From NCBI GenBank assembly GCA_932521025.1, contig OW051473.1, positions 11,408,001 through 11,472,000 on the forward strand: a stretch of DNA of 64,000 bases. The letters run 5' to 3'. This stretch comes from Oscheius onirici (taxonomy: Eukaryota > Nematoda > Chromadorea > Rhabditida > Rhabditidae). The translations under genes and the position numbers were made by a program. Under the pieces are notes generated by a model. The model had not been told where the DNA came from. It did not search any database and saw only the letters and a program-made list of their open reading frames with translations. Positions 36,547-48,398 of the stretch are shown here, in pieces (position 1 is the stretch's first letter; every line of letters begins with the position of its first letter).

Positions 36547-36571
36547 GATAAGACTATCTGGAGCTATTTAA
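36547..36571 (+). promoter_or_regulatory. GATA sites and TATA-like box of the aspartic protease
   Basis: GATAAG at 36547-36552 is followed by the opposite-strand site CTATCT and a TATTTAA box at 36565-36571, about 100 bases before the ATG. A further AGATAG lies near 36516. Clustered GATA sites next to a gut-protease gene fit control by intestinal GATA factors (ELT-2 type). This is inferred from the motif. Confidence 0.5.
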
Positions 36572-36670
36572 GCCAGCCCTGCCTAATCAGTACTACTCTT
36601 GCACCTTTAGCAAACGTACTTGCAGTCCTTTTTATACTGTCTATTAACTTAACTTTTTCGTTTTGCAGGT

Positions 36671-37943
36671 ATGAGAACCGGTTTGATTCTTGCCGTCCTG
36701 GTGGCGGTTGCCGCCGCCGGCACCTTCAAGATGGTGACCCACAATGCCGGATCTAATCGCGCTCGTCTTATCAAGTAAGCTAAAGTGAGCGTATATTTAA
36801 CAGTTGTGGTTTTTAGGGCCGGAGTTTACAACGAGTACCTCGAGGCTCTGTACAAGAACAGAATCAATCTCGCCTCCGGAAGCCAGCCTTTCGAGGACTT
36901 CTATGATGATTTCTACCTTGGTAACATTACCATTGGAACTCCTCCTCAGCAGCTGACCATCGTTCTTGATACCGGATCCTCCAACCTGTGGGTCATTGAC
37001 GCTGCTTGCAAGACTATGGCCTGCAACGGAGAGCCCAACAGTGGATACACCAAGAACAAGTTCGACACCACTAAATCCACCACCTACGTCACCGAGACTA
37101 AAAAGTTCACGATCACATACGGATCTGGAAGTTGCACCGGACACTTGGCCACTGATGTCCTGAACTTCGGAGGACTCACCGTCCAGAAGCAAGAGTTCGG
37201 AGTTGCTGAGAAGATCGCCCAGGTCTTCGGATACCAGCCCATGGACGGAATCTTCGGTCTCGGATGGCCTTCCCTCGCCGTCGACAAGGTCGTCCCTCCC
37301 ATGCAGAACGTCCTTCCCCAGCTTGACCAGCAGCTTTTCACCGTCTTCCTTGACCGCAAAATCGCTCCTTCCCAGGGAGGAGTCGCCGGTCTGATCACTT
37401 ACGGAGCTATCGACACCACCAACTGTGCCGCCCAGGTCAACTACGTTCCCCTGTCCGCCGAGACCTACTGGCAGTTCCCCATCCAGGGCTTCTCCATCGG
37501 AACCTACTCTGAGAAGAACAAGGACCAGGTCATCTCCGACACCGGTACCTCCTGGATCGGAGCTCCTCAGGAGGTTCTTGCCGCCGTCGTTAAGCAGACC
37601 AAGGCCACCTACAACAGACAGGAAGGACTCTATGAGGTTGACTGCAGCCAGATGAACTCTCTTCCCGACCTCATCTTCACCATCAACGGACAGACCTACA
37701 ACGTCCCCTCTGTTGAGTACGTTCTCGACCTCCAACTCGGAAACGGCAAGGTATAGTCGCTGCCAGTAACAAATCTCTTTGTTTTTCTTATAGTGCGCCA
37801 TCACATTCTTCTCAATGGGAGCCGGAGGAACCAACCCCGCCTGGATTTTGGGAGATACCTTCATCAGAACCTACTGCCAAATCTACGACATCGGAGGCAA
37901 GCAGATCGGTTTCGCTCAGGCCAAGCACACGCTCAGCAAATAG
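36671..37943 (+). CDS. Secreted aspartic protease (ASP-1/cathepsin D-like)
   Basis: Pepsin-fold endopeptidase of the worm ASP family, 395 aa, intact. Exons 36671-36774, 36817-37750 and 37794-37943, GT-AG and in phase. It has a signal peptide (MRTGLILAVLVAVAAAG), a short propeptide, then both active-site motifs: DTGSSNLWV with Asp86 and DTGTSWIG with Asp276. A Tyr-flap region lies near ITYGSGSCTGHL, and the C-terminal fold segment AWILGDTFIRTYC is present. Such enzymes digest protein in the gut lumen or lysosome. Codon use is strongly biased to C- or G-ending codons, unlike neighbouring genes, which suggests very high expression and explains a long antisense shadow ORF. A TTTTGCAG acceptor ends two bases before the ATG, consistent with trans-splicing. 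Confidence 0.93.
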
Positions 37944-37953
37944 ATGTATAAAT

Positions 37954-37959
37954 AATAAA
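37954..37959 (+). terminator. Poly(A) signal of the aspartic protease
   Basis: AATAAA only 11 bases after the TAG stop at 37941-37943, giving a very short 3' UTR. Confidence 0.6.
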
Positions 37960-38440
37960 TTTACCAAAACTAGACTGTCTTTGATCCGATTTTACCGATA
38001 ACAAGGCTCTAGTAGTTTGTGGTCAGGCACAACGGTGAGCTGTTAAAAGTTTTATCTTTCTCTGATACGGACTATTGTCATGCCAGCGCTTGTTTGGTAG
38101 TAACAAAGTAGCAACGACCGAGAGGGAAGGCTAGAGGAGCGTATAGTTAAAATTTGGGAAATCTTGAACACATGAAGGAACAAAAGATGACATACCTAGA
38201 ATACAGTTGTATGAGTCCCGAAGGGGAAGAGATCTTCATTTCCTTTCCGTTTTCTTTGTGTCTTATTCCGCAAAATTGACCTCTTTTAGTCTTTTAGTCT
38301 ATACACAAAATTTTCATTTAACGCCATTCTGGGCATATTAGTTAGTCTGGCAATATGAACCGTTGAACCGTATTTCCGTCAAAAGTCAGTTTACAGTCAA
38401 TTTAACGGCCTCAAAGGGATAAAACGACCGTAGTTTTGTT

Positions 38441-38502
38441 TAAGCGTGGTGTCGAACTTGAGACCCCTAAATTTGGCACCTCCTGCCACTGCGCCATCTC
38501 GC
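38441..38502 (-). mobile_element. tRNA-derived SINE, truncated copy
   Basis: On the minus strand it starts GCGAGATGGCGCAGTGGCAGG, with an exact A box (TGGCGCAGTGG), and continues to CTCAAGTTCGACACC at the B-box place. The body and tail found in the other copies are missing. Confidence 0.6.
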
Positions 38503-38836
38503 TTCAGATCTGTGGTTCGGCATAGACCTTCTAGGCAATATGTTGAGTTGGTGGTTAAGCACAACGGAATGCCTTAAAGCTGTTCTGAAGTATAGATACA
38601 AAGATATTTCTAGAAATCAAAAAGAGACAGAACAAGGAGCAACAGCAGCTTGTCGTTTATACCTAGAACTGTTTTCAAAAACAGATGTCGATAAACATAT
38701 TTATAATGATTATGTGAAATCTCTACCATTTTATGTTTGCCAAACCGGAAGATTCAAACACGTGGTGTGCTTATATAACTGTCTGTCAATTGTTTCGTAT
38801 GGCAGCACAATGGCATGTGTACATGAGATCTTTCTG

Positions 38837-39759
38837 TCAGTAGTCGATGACACGAGGTGCTTTCTCCAAGCTGTGCCTAAGATGTAGAGCTCGAAGGACA
38901 CAGAATATGCTTATCAGCATCAGGAAGCACACTTAAAGAACCTTTTCACGATTTTTTTTGCTTTTCTTACCAGAAACGATTAGGAAGCTCTGCTGCGGGA
39001 GTTGTACAAAGTACAGAGTGAGTATGACTGCAGCTGTGAGGCACAAAAGAAGGGCTGTCAGCATGTGAGCCATGCAACGTCGACGGTTCTAAAAACTAAC
39101 GTTTTCCCTAAAAAAAATGAAAACTTACATAATGTCCAACGGAGACGATATTGTGACAGAAGGGGCAGAGTACGACTCCATGTAGACGGTGGAACTAAAG
39201 ATCGTATTTGCTCTGATCCAAAAAATCTGTTTGCGCGATTTATTGCAAGTTTTAATGCCTGACCATTACGGCATCTTTGCAGCTAATTGGTTCAATCACA
39301 GGGAAAAAACTCACGTGAAACTCTTCCTCGCAATGAGGGCAGATATATTTGGGTGAAGTGCAGTCCCTCGGGTACTTAACATTGGCCAAGATGGGACCTA
39401 AAACTTGTTTTTTCAATAAAGGGACAATTTTAACCTGCAGGGTATGGCGGGAGCGGCTCGGCTGGAAAAGCTCTACCAGGCTCCATACCACTGTAGCAAT
39501 GTTTCAAGCTGGACTTGTCCTCCTCGTGCATTTTGCTGATTGTGGTGACTGAAAGAGGATTCTTGGCAGGAAAAACGGGTGGACAATGTTTATGTTCAGA
39601 GCCATCTGTCTGTGTTTGGTGGGCTCCGCATGAATCATGCTGATAAACGCGGGAAAGAGAGGAACTATGCATCACATTCGGAGAAAGTTTTTCTGCACTT
39701 GACCAATTTAGCAACAGAGAACTGTTTTCAAAAACACTATGTGCGGAAATAGGGTTCAC
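38837..39759 (-). CDS. TMEM55-like two-span membrane protein
   Basis: Predicted 228 aa. Exons, 5' to 3': 39435-39759, 39315-39397, 39129-39194, 38971-39088 and 38837-38931; every junction is GT-AG and in phase. The layout matches TMEM55/PIP4P proteins: a disordered N-terminus ending in a Pro-rich PLPPYPAG, two Cys pairs (CPHCEEEF and CPFCHNIVSVG), an Arg-rich RRRC, a membrane span (MLTALLLCLTAAVILTLYF), a short loop, a second span (CFLMLISIFCVLRAL) and a short tail. TMEM55 proteins sit in late endosomes and lysosomes and are described as PtdIns(4,5)P2 4-phosphatases or lysosome-positioning adaptors. This protein is shorter, and I see no CX5R motif, so catalysis is doubtful. The start (39759) is the first ATG of the open frame and is uncertain. 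The alternative, a LITAF-type protein, fits less well. Confidence 0.6.
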
Positions 39760-42700
39760 GTAAGCGGAGCAGGAAATCTAGAATTTCATTTCTAAAAACG
39801 AAGCGCTCCTTCCAAACGAATGAAAAGGTTTGGTGGGTCAGGAAAGGTTTCTATCTTGAATGGCGCGCTTTGTGTACAAAATTCAATAACCAGCACCGAA
39901 GAAAGTCCAGGAAAGGCAATTATTTTTACACGTCTTTTGTGGCAGTAGTCAACAATCTGGACAAGGATGCGCGAACGGCTTAATCTAAGGGTCGCAAACC
40001 TGTCGCGGTAGCTGTGAAAAAAGTCAGGTACACCCGCTGGCATCCGCAGCATTGGTCAAATAAACACGACGCCACATACGTGGTCGGGGAGAGAGTCAAA
40101 ACACAGTTCTAAGAGATAATAGAAAACAAATAAAAGTTGTGTGCGGAAATAGTCATTCTGCTGCATTTTTGTTGTGATCGAGGCCGGGAACTGTTAGAGA
40201 GAGATTAGGCCACTGGGGGCGTTCGAAAATATTTTCAGCGAGGCAATTTTTGGCAGCAAATTTCGTGACTAATGACTGACAGAGTACTCTAGGAGAACAG
40301 GAAGAGAGGCTGAGACGAACATAATAAACCTATGAACCAACAACTTCGGTGTGAAGAGTCGCGCATGTTTGCTAATCTTTCAAGACTTCTTCCGGTTTTC
40401 AGTTTACTACTACTTTCTTCTATGCTACACGTTGTTAAGAGAGGAAGGGGAAACTGGTAGCTGGATGGTAGAAAAACATTACTTTTGAGAAACCTTATCA
40501 GAGAGGCAGAGAAGAAAATAACAAGAACGGTGTCAGGACACGCTCAAAATTGAGCCAATTCAGTAGAGGGTATGCGTCTCTACTGTACCAACTTTTCAGG
40601 AGAAGGCCATTTCCGCACGATAAATGGTGCCGCGTTTTGTTTCCGCCCGCACCCACATACCAAAGCGGTTAGTCTTCGTACCTTGTATAGCCAGCGGAAC
40701 GTGGGGAGAGGTTGAAAATTCAGAGAAACTGATGGGAAAAATTGAAAGAATACAGGCTGTGTGACGAATAGGCTTCTGTTGGCTTGACTCATGACTTGAC
40801 GTCACTTGCCTCAAGAACAGGAATCGCACCCCCCGTTTGTCCGATCAGCGCGAATCAGCCCGATGACAATAGCACACGGTCTCCCTTCGCGCATCCGGGA
40901 CATCTTTTTGGCTCAATTAGTATCTATCAGTGTTTGGGCAATGTTGTTTTTGAGAGGGTTTTGACAGAGAACAGAAGACTCACCAAGACGCATGTTAGGT
41001 GGAATGTCAATCATGGTAGAGCCTGAAAAATTTCATGTTAACACAAAAGTTGGAAAAGTAGAAAAAGCAAACAAACAAAAGTTTGTAATAATAAGGATTT
41101 GCATGCTGAGGGAGGCTCGCTATCACTGGCCTAGATAACAAGCCATCACTTTTACTAAGCCGCGAACAAAAAGTTGATCGGCGTTATACAAAAAGAAAGG
41201 GGCTGAGAATATACTTGTTGGCTGATAATTGTAGTGCCGAAAGTACTCTCTCTATTGATGCTATCAACGGCATCGGTAGCAGCAGAACGAGTTCTGTAGG
41301 ATGGGAAGTGAGCGTAGAGATCGGCCAATCGAAGGCCCGCCAAATTGCCAAGGACATGCCACATGCCAGATCCGACCAACTCCCAAGACTGTCCCTACAA
41401 GTCAAGGATAACCCTCAAGGATAAATGTGTACTAGGGTTTTATGGCGGCCAGTTTTGTACAAAAGAGAGGGAAAACATTTTGGATATGTCTCTTTGTCTG
41501 GCTATCATTCCGTCTCGCTTTGTCTCTCTGTCAAACGAGGAAGCAGGGTCAAGGAATCCCAAAAGTTACCGCAATAAATTTGTGGCAAAGCGTGTTGATT
41601 CGGTGGCCGCTCGAACTGTAATGCCCTGGCTAATCCGCGCGCGAGATGGCACAGGGGTCTTCGTTTCTAAGTCCCGGATTTGTGACCGACAGCAGTGCAA
41701 AGGTGAAGGAGAAAAGTTGAGAGATCAAATCTTGAGGAAAAAGTTGAAAACTCTAGGTGGTGGCTGTGTCGGAACAGGAAGACCTGATCGACTGGCCCGA
41801 TCTCGGTCATCCTATCTCGCACCCCCACCAGCAGTCGCGCAATCCCACACAACTGCTTTCGCTCACTCCCCGGCTCCCGATTACAGGCAGTTTTCAGGCA
41901 CAGTGATCGGAATCTCGGTCGGCGGCCTGCTGCCCTACTCATTCAATGGGATTTTCAACAGTTCAACGCGTTCGGATATAAAAGTACGGTTTTCAATGGG
42001 GCGAAGTGTGAAAAAGATCATTCATATCCTGACCAGCTATCTTCCGACGGTGGTCGAAGCGATTAATCTCATGGGCGTGTCTTTAATTTATTCAGGTTTA
42101 CGAGCGAAAGGGAACACCTTTTTGTAGCGAAAAATTGATATGCGCAGAAAACACAGAGGACTACGGTAGCTGAAAGGAAGGAGGGAAGTACGCATGCATA
42201 ATCTGCTTGTAGATGCCTACACCACACTTGTTCACCTTGAGTCTATCCATGGGTGAACGGATACGGCCGATAAAAGATTTGAACATCACGAAAAGTAGGC
42301 CTTGGGATGCTACGTCACACCGGGAAATAAAAGGCCAGGTTTGCGAACACTGGAAAAATTGGTGGTATCACAGAGACAGAGAGACAGAGTCAGAATGACA
42401 GAGAGACAGAAAACTTTGCGAAAACTGAGAGCTATGACAACAGAAGAGGAAGATGAAAATAGTACGCGGCAACATAAACAGAGATCATGCGCTTTGCTTT
42501 TAACATTAAGTTCAAAGTTAAACATTGGCCTAGAGGAGGCCAAGGGCAGTCGTGTCATGCCACGCTTTGCTGGAGAATCTATGAAAACATGCAGTTTAAG
42601 AGGCAAAACGAGGAGATTTACAGCCGCAGCTGCAGCACGGGTAAGAAGTCTACTCTCCTAACACGCGAGCTAAATGAAGGGGGAAAGACATAGCCTTTGG

Positions 42701-43380
42701 ACTCATGGCCGCCATTATCGTAATTAGTTTGAAGGGTAAGAAGGTTTTTTTACAGAAGGAGAAGAAACTTTAATCAGGGAAAAGATGTAAAGGACACGAC
42801 TGGTTTTTTCTCGGCTACTTTCAACTGGTAAAGAAGCCAACTATTTCGGGAGACTAACGACCGTAGAGAGGTACTAATGAGGTCTCCGGGCAAAGATTTC
42901 TTCTCATATAACTTGTTTTAGCGTGTTAAGAAACATGTCGAGAATATTCTCGAAAGAATAATATTTACCTACTCTTGAAAAAAAAATTACTCCTAAAAAC
43001 TTGAATTTTCGCAAGCATACAAAAATGTATAACTCTTGCACTTTCACAAGTATTAAACAACAAGTGATCAACTTTGCCACCCTATCAGCTGACCGGATTA
43101 AAAAGTACAATGGAGTTGTGATGGTTCTGCTTTCACCGCGTGCTGGATTTCTGCTGAATACAAGGATTAAAAACTGATCGAGTTAGCAAGAGTCGTGTCG
43201 TTTTCATTGAATTTTATTCTTTGTAATTCATGTTTTTAACGTTAAGCCAGTTGTTTGGTAGATCATTATTTCATTGTTTCAAGAGTTGCTCGGATCAAAC
43301 GTTCAATGACGTACTTGCTGAGAAGCTACTGTCTATCAAATTTTTCAGGATTTGTGTTTACGTATTTAAAAATGTTATCG
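39760..43380. other. No gene recognised
   Basis: Contains a 260-codon plus-strand ORF (41345-42127) without domain, splice partners or codon bias, and open frames on both strands at 41155-41425. A short GACAGA-rich tract lies at 42366-42410. None is supported as a gene. Confidence 0.35.
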
Positions 43381-43770
43381 TTATGACAGTGATTGGAAAA
43401 GATCGATACATTTTTCATCAACGTCATCCTGATCTACGCCAGCGCGATCATTCCTTTCACAATCCTGCTCTTCGTTAGTGTCCTCTTCACGGCATTGTTT
43501 TTCGTCAAAATCTTCCACATCGTCAATGTCTTCGTCTTCTTCACTATGATCCTCTTCTTCAGCATCCTCATATTCTTCACTATCTTTCTCTTTATCAAAG
43601 ACGGACGACACCAAGAGAGTGCAGGATAGGAGGAAAAATCCCGGACTCGAGAACCCATCTCTGATTTTGTCCACTCCTCGGTCGCTATAAGCCACACTGC
43701 TGATGCCCGGAAGAAACGTAATTGCACCGAGTCGGACGCTCATAACCATGAATTTGTCCCAAGAAGACAC
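43381..43770 (-). CDS. Possible small acidic protein
   Basis: Uninterrupted 129-codon ORF, not recognised. A hydrophobic stretch (GFFLLSCTLLVSSVF) precedes about 50 residues dominated by Glu and Asp (SEEYEDAEEEDHSEEDEDID), with a few Cys, then a short tail ending DLFQSLS. If translation began near the hydrophobic part it would look like a secreted acidic protein. The acidic tract comes from TC/GA-rich simple sequence, so a chance ORF is possible. Confidence 0.25.
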   Translation of the reverse strand: MSSWDKFMVMSVRLGAITFLPGISSVAYSDRGVDKIRDGFSSPGFFLLSCTLLVSSVFDKEKDSEEYEDAEEEDHSEEDEDIDDVEDFDEKQCREEDTNEEQDCERNDRAGVDQDDVDEKCIDLFQSLS

Positions 43771-44287
43771 AAAGATCCAGATTCACAACGAGCCGGAACT
43801 AAAGTAGGCTACCAAGTATTCTTGGCTGAACCTGAGCAAGTTTTCGTTTGTGAAATTAAGGGTGAAGACAACAGTATTTCTTGTCACTTAATAGAAGCTT
43901 TTTTGATCATTTTTAGCTGATCTATACGATAGCATGAAGTACAGGTCATTTGCAGCTTCGATGTTTCAATGACATCTTTTCAAGCTTTTTTTATATGAAA
44001 TCATCTTTTTATTTCGTAGAATGTAAGAGAAAATAAGACTTCTAGGAAAATGATCTTGTGATCTTTCAACAAAATATGCTCTCGATTGATCTTGTCAAAC
44101 TATTTTTCTAAAGGGAGAAAGCGGGTGTATGCGGCCCGTTAATTTCCTCCTGTGGTCAGTCTCGCAAAGCGAAAGCTGGCCGTCTATCACCGTCTACATG
44201 CACTTTCTATAGTCAAAGATGGTTCGCCACTATAAATATTCTCTATTAGCTGATATCAACACAGTAAGTTAGCAGAAGAAACAATCC

Positions 44288-47200
44288 ATGCCATTTCAAG
44301 AGAAACCAACCAAAATACTACATTCTTTTATTTGCCTTAGCTATAATATCCTACGTTTCTTGGAACGATAGTCCTTTCACATTCTTGCAGTAAGATCATG
44401 CACTTTTTCTGTCCTTATCCCATTTTAGATACTACTTTGGTCGGGGCATCAAATGCGCCGATCAGCGGAACAAATGGATAGTCTTGACCACCAGCCGGTA
44501 TCCGACTGATGACCTCAAGGTACATGTTTTTTTAAGATTCTAGCCTTTTCAGAATCTTGTCCTGTCCCATCCTTGCTGGAACACTACTGTTATTGCTGAC
44601 AATGACACTCCAGCTGACTGGTACCTATCCGGAGTCCATTTTCTCTCAGTGGAAAAACAGGCTACTATGGGAGCTCTTGCTCAATTATTGCCCTTTGCCA
44701 GTTCTACCAGGAAGAATATTGGCTACCTATTTGCAATGGCAAACGGAGCCAAGTGGATCTACGATGCTGACGATAGTATAAAGCTTGCTGGTTGGTTAGA
44801 CATCATGATTTTGTGAAAAACCCCCCAGGACAAGGACTTGACCAATTTGATTACAAATCAACAGGCAGTGGTCTACGCTACAGTTCCGTTGTCGCAGGCA
44901 CTTTTACTAACCGAAACTTGACTAAAAGACTCTTCAATCCATGTCAGTTCTTTGGATACAGAAAGTCTTGGCCGTTGGGATTTCCAAAAGAGTACGTTAG
45001 TGGTCACACAAATAGGGAGGATAGAATGGTTTTGTGTAAAACTATGAGGACAGCAGCTGTTCAGCAGGGCCTTACTCACTACACAAGTGACAATAACTTG
45101 GTCTACCGGTACATTTGAAAGCTCTAAAACTGACTGTTTTTGTCTTAAGACTTCATCACTCTGGAAAAGTCATTGATTTCCCTGTTCCTTTCAACAAACA
45201 CGCTCCGGCGATCACTCTGAGCCAAGGGACTTATGCTCCGTGGACTGCGAGCAACACTCTATTTCATTCCAGAGCCTTTTTCACAATGTTTTTGCCAACA
45301 ACTGTTTCAAGGTATTTATTATATTCGTTAGAAAAAAGATCGGCTTTTCAGATCAGAAGACATTTGGGGGTCCTATTTCGCCCAGAAACTTTTTCATCTT
45401 ATTGGAGAAGAGGTTGCATTTTATCCTATAAACTCAGTCAGCCTTGGAGATTTCCCAAGCCACAAAAGATTCGACGATCAGTTTGAAAAGTAGTTTACAT
45501 CCAGTACAGTATTAAGATCTTTTTCAGGCCGTTCAAAAACCTAGAGAGGGTCTTGCTGTTTCTCGACGAGTGGACATGTACATATCCGACTGTCGATGCA
45601 TGTTCTGTGGCTCTTGCTAAAACTTTTGCGTAAGATACAAGAACTCTAATTTTAATCGGTTTCAGAGAGTATGGTTTTTTCGGACAGCAGGACTATAACT
45701 TGATCACACATTGGATTCAGGCCCTCCAAGACCTGAATTACAAGTTCCCACCTCTGAAACATGCTTCCTTCAATACGGAATACATGATCCAGCCATTTAT
45801 CAAGTTTGCCAATTGTAGAGCAGCAAACCTGGATCTTGGCTACAGTAGTACTGAGAGAGTAAGGAGAAGAGAGGCTGAGGGAAAGTTACTTCTAGGAAAT
45901 GTCTGGTGCGGAAACTGCAGTTCGTTCATATCGTGAGATTTTGGACTGGTGTGAGGAGGGAATGGCTAACGAGACAAAGGGTAGGAATTATAGGAAAAAA
46001 CCAGCCGTCTGACGCCGCCCGTTTACTTTTAGCATTCTTATTTTCATCATATTCGAACTCAGCATGGTCGATTACCCTAGAACAACCTAAAACTACAAAC
46101 GTTTTTTGGAAATTTTTTTTTTACCAAAAAAAGTGGCTGTAGGTAGGTGCACGGGGATGAAACATTTCGCCGATATTTTAACAAATTCGGATTCAGCATA
46201 AAAAATAACCCTAGGAAAATTTTAGCAAAAGAACTTTTCGATAAAAAAAGTTTGGTGTGGAGTCGATCCCGGGCGTCTCGGCTTCCAAACCCTTTTTCTT
46301 GAGACGACTATAGATTTACTTTGACTGGTTTGATTGTCCGGCTAGAAGCTTTAAGCTATTCAGACCAAAACATAGCTTGTCTTGATCAAGTCGACCTCAC
46401 AATGGTATCGTTTTAAGCTTTGCGACTTCCCAAACCAGCTGCCTTCGAGCAGCTACTGAACAGTGGAGCTCTGCAACACAGACAGAACTCGGTAAGCTAT
46501 TCAGACCAAAACATGCACAACATTTTTATAAAACCAGGTTCTCATTTTTGTTAACAACTACCCCTGGAGACAGTCTATTGGTCTTCTTCAACGCATGTAC
46601 GTCCCCTTCTTTGGAATGACCATCTTTTGTGGGACTTGGAACCCGAGTCTTTTTGAACACAACAGTCAGTAAAGTCACTCAAAAGTTCTAGAAACCACTC
46701 TAGGTACTTTGACCATACAAAAGCCATTGAACTTCATACATTTGGGGACAAACGAAATGCAGTCTGGTCGCTACTACGAGTTCTGCTTTTCTAAGGCCAG
46801 AGAGATGCGGCTTCAAAATGTCAAGGGTAATATTTTCGTCATTGTAACTATAGAGTACTAGGTTACTTCTTTGTGGCTGACGACTCTCTGTTCAACTTTT
46901 GGGTCCCATTCGAGGATAACAAGGTTCTTAATCACGGCGGAAACTATAAGTAACGTAGTCTGGTGGCAACCGATTTATGGACAAAAAGCCGTCCAGCGCC
47001 TCAACAGTACAGCTGTATTGAACGATCCAGAGACTTTAAAAACTTTGGAGGAATTTAAAAGAAATGTATGTCTCTTCACAGAATGCGATAGTCAAAAAGT
47101 TTGGCTTTACAGATTCGCTCCCGTACCAACTTTAGCTCCACTGCTGACTACCTCTCAACCCTTACCCCTCGTACCTTCTCTGACATGTAAGTAAACAGGT

Positions 47201-47572
47201 TTTTCCATTCATTTTTCTGTCTTTATGTTCTAACACCACACCTTAACTACATTGCCAATCTGATCGAGCTTTTGGTACCAACCGAAATGTTTGTGGAAAA
47301 TATTATGGGAAAAATTATTCTGACGATGGATTATATGTAAGGCCTACTAAAACAATCTTTTCAACAAAATTCAGAGCTAAAGGATTTCTGTATGACTGGT
47401 GGTTTGACGATACTAGAGGAACCCGCTATGAACACTCTTCAAAACACTGTTTGGCCTTCATCCAATCAAATTAAGCCGATTGCGAAACGACACCTTCCTA
47501 AGGGGACAGTTTTGCGATATTGCGATCTCAAAGTTTGTCAAGGGAATCTTCCTGAATGAATCTTTTGTCTAA
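44288..47572 (+). pseudogene. DUF288 (STELLO-like) copy 1, damaged
   Basis: Paralog of the intact gene at 48399, with the same exon plan. Exons 44429-44519, 44553-44790, 44829-45108, 45150-45311, 45352-45489, 45528-45629, 45666-45858, 45896-45980, 46418-46491, 46538-46664, 46704-46826 and one from 46862 all join in phase. Damage is confined to the ends. The ATG at 44288 is out of frame with the signal-anchor segment (YYILLFALAIISYVSW). The frame shifts near 46945, between NHGGN and NVVWWQPIYGQK. The acceptor before NYIANLIELLV is lost. The frame shifts again near 47450, before FGLHPIKLS. The acidic motif after WIYD reads ADDSIKL where copy 2 has TDDDNKP. DUF288 proteins are Golgi-type membrane proteins with glycosyltransferase-like folds; the worm members are uncharacterised as far as I know. 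Confidence 0.8.
46352..46514 (+). repeat. Exact 22-bp direct repeat around a DUF288 exon
   Basis: TAAGCTATTCAGACCAAAAC plus AT occurs at 46352-46373 and again at 46493-46514. The second copy starts at the donor site of exon 46418-46491 of the damaged DUF288 gene; the first lies in the intron before it. It looks like a small duplication of a donor region. Confidence 0.8.
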
Positions 47573-48398
47573 GAAGAAAGTCTGCTCAAGTTTCTACCGA
47601 AGCTGTGTCTTCAATTTCCACAATACGTTTACTGAGAAAACCTTACGGCAACTTTAAAGGTTTTTTTACACTCAAATATGAAACGTATGGAACTCACCGT
47701 TGTTAACTCAAACGTTGTTTATGCTTAGGCTTGATGGTCAAGATTAAAATTTCGAGTACTTCTCAAATATCTGCTGTTAATTCTCACAAAGCTTTGTCAC
47801 TTAAACCAGAGACGATCTTGCCTACTCTACTTCCGTTTAACTTTGAGTGCTCTATCGCAGTCACTCAAAATATTTTGACTGTTTCTGCTGCAGTCGGTCG
47901 TCTTTCTGGTCTCGGGATGACCGACCATGGTCGACTGTGCTGGTAAGAGCACGGCTTAGCGAACTGCCCATTTAGCAGCCGCTGTGACAAGGTATCAGCT
48001 ACCGGGACAGGAGTTTCCGAGACACCAGCGATCCTAAGACCCGTCTACTTTAGGACATCTAAAAATTATGTCTTTACATCTCTTGATGTGCAAAGGGCAT
48101 GTTCAGAACAATGAGCGAACGAGCGAAAAAATAATCGCATCGCAGTCCTTTTTGCACCTGTCCCCACATCCAACTTTTATCCGTCGGGAATAATACGCGG
48201 CATGTGTGGAAATCCCCCGGCCACCTAAATGGATTCATTTGACACCATTGCTGCCAGGACCCTTACACCAAAATGAACTAATCCCTACTGTTTAATCAGC
48301 CTGTTTCGTGTCTATTCTTCTACTCGTGGCAGGGAGAGCTGTGAAGCCGACTCCTCTGTACAAATCATTCCAATTGGCGGGCTCATGTCTAGTCCGAA
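47573..48398. other. Gap between the two DUF288 genes
   Basis: About 0.8 kb with no recognised exon. It should hold the end of copy 1 and the promoter of copy 2. I see no clear poly(A) signal or TATA box. Confidence 0.35.

Noticed and set aside
36797-37864. 355-codon minus-strand ORF
   Set aside because: Exact antisense shadow of the aspartic protease; it arises from the protease's strong codon bias and crosses its intron.
41345-42127. 260-codon plus-strand ORF
   Set aside because: Long for chance, but no domain, no conserved motif, no splice context and irregular composition. I cannot support it as a gene.
46245-46325. tRNA-like stretch on the minus strand with a B-box-like GGGATCGACTCC and a T run
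   Set aside because: No convincing A box, acceptor stem or anticodon arm; it lies in an intron of the damaged DUF288 gene.
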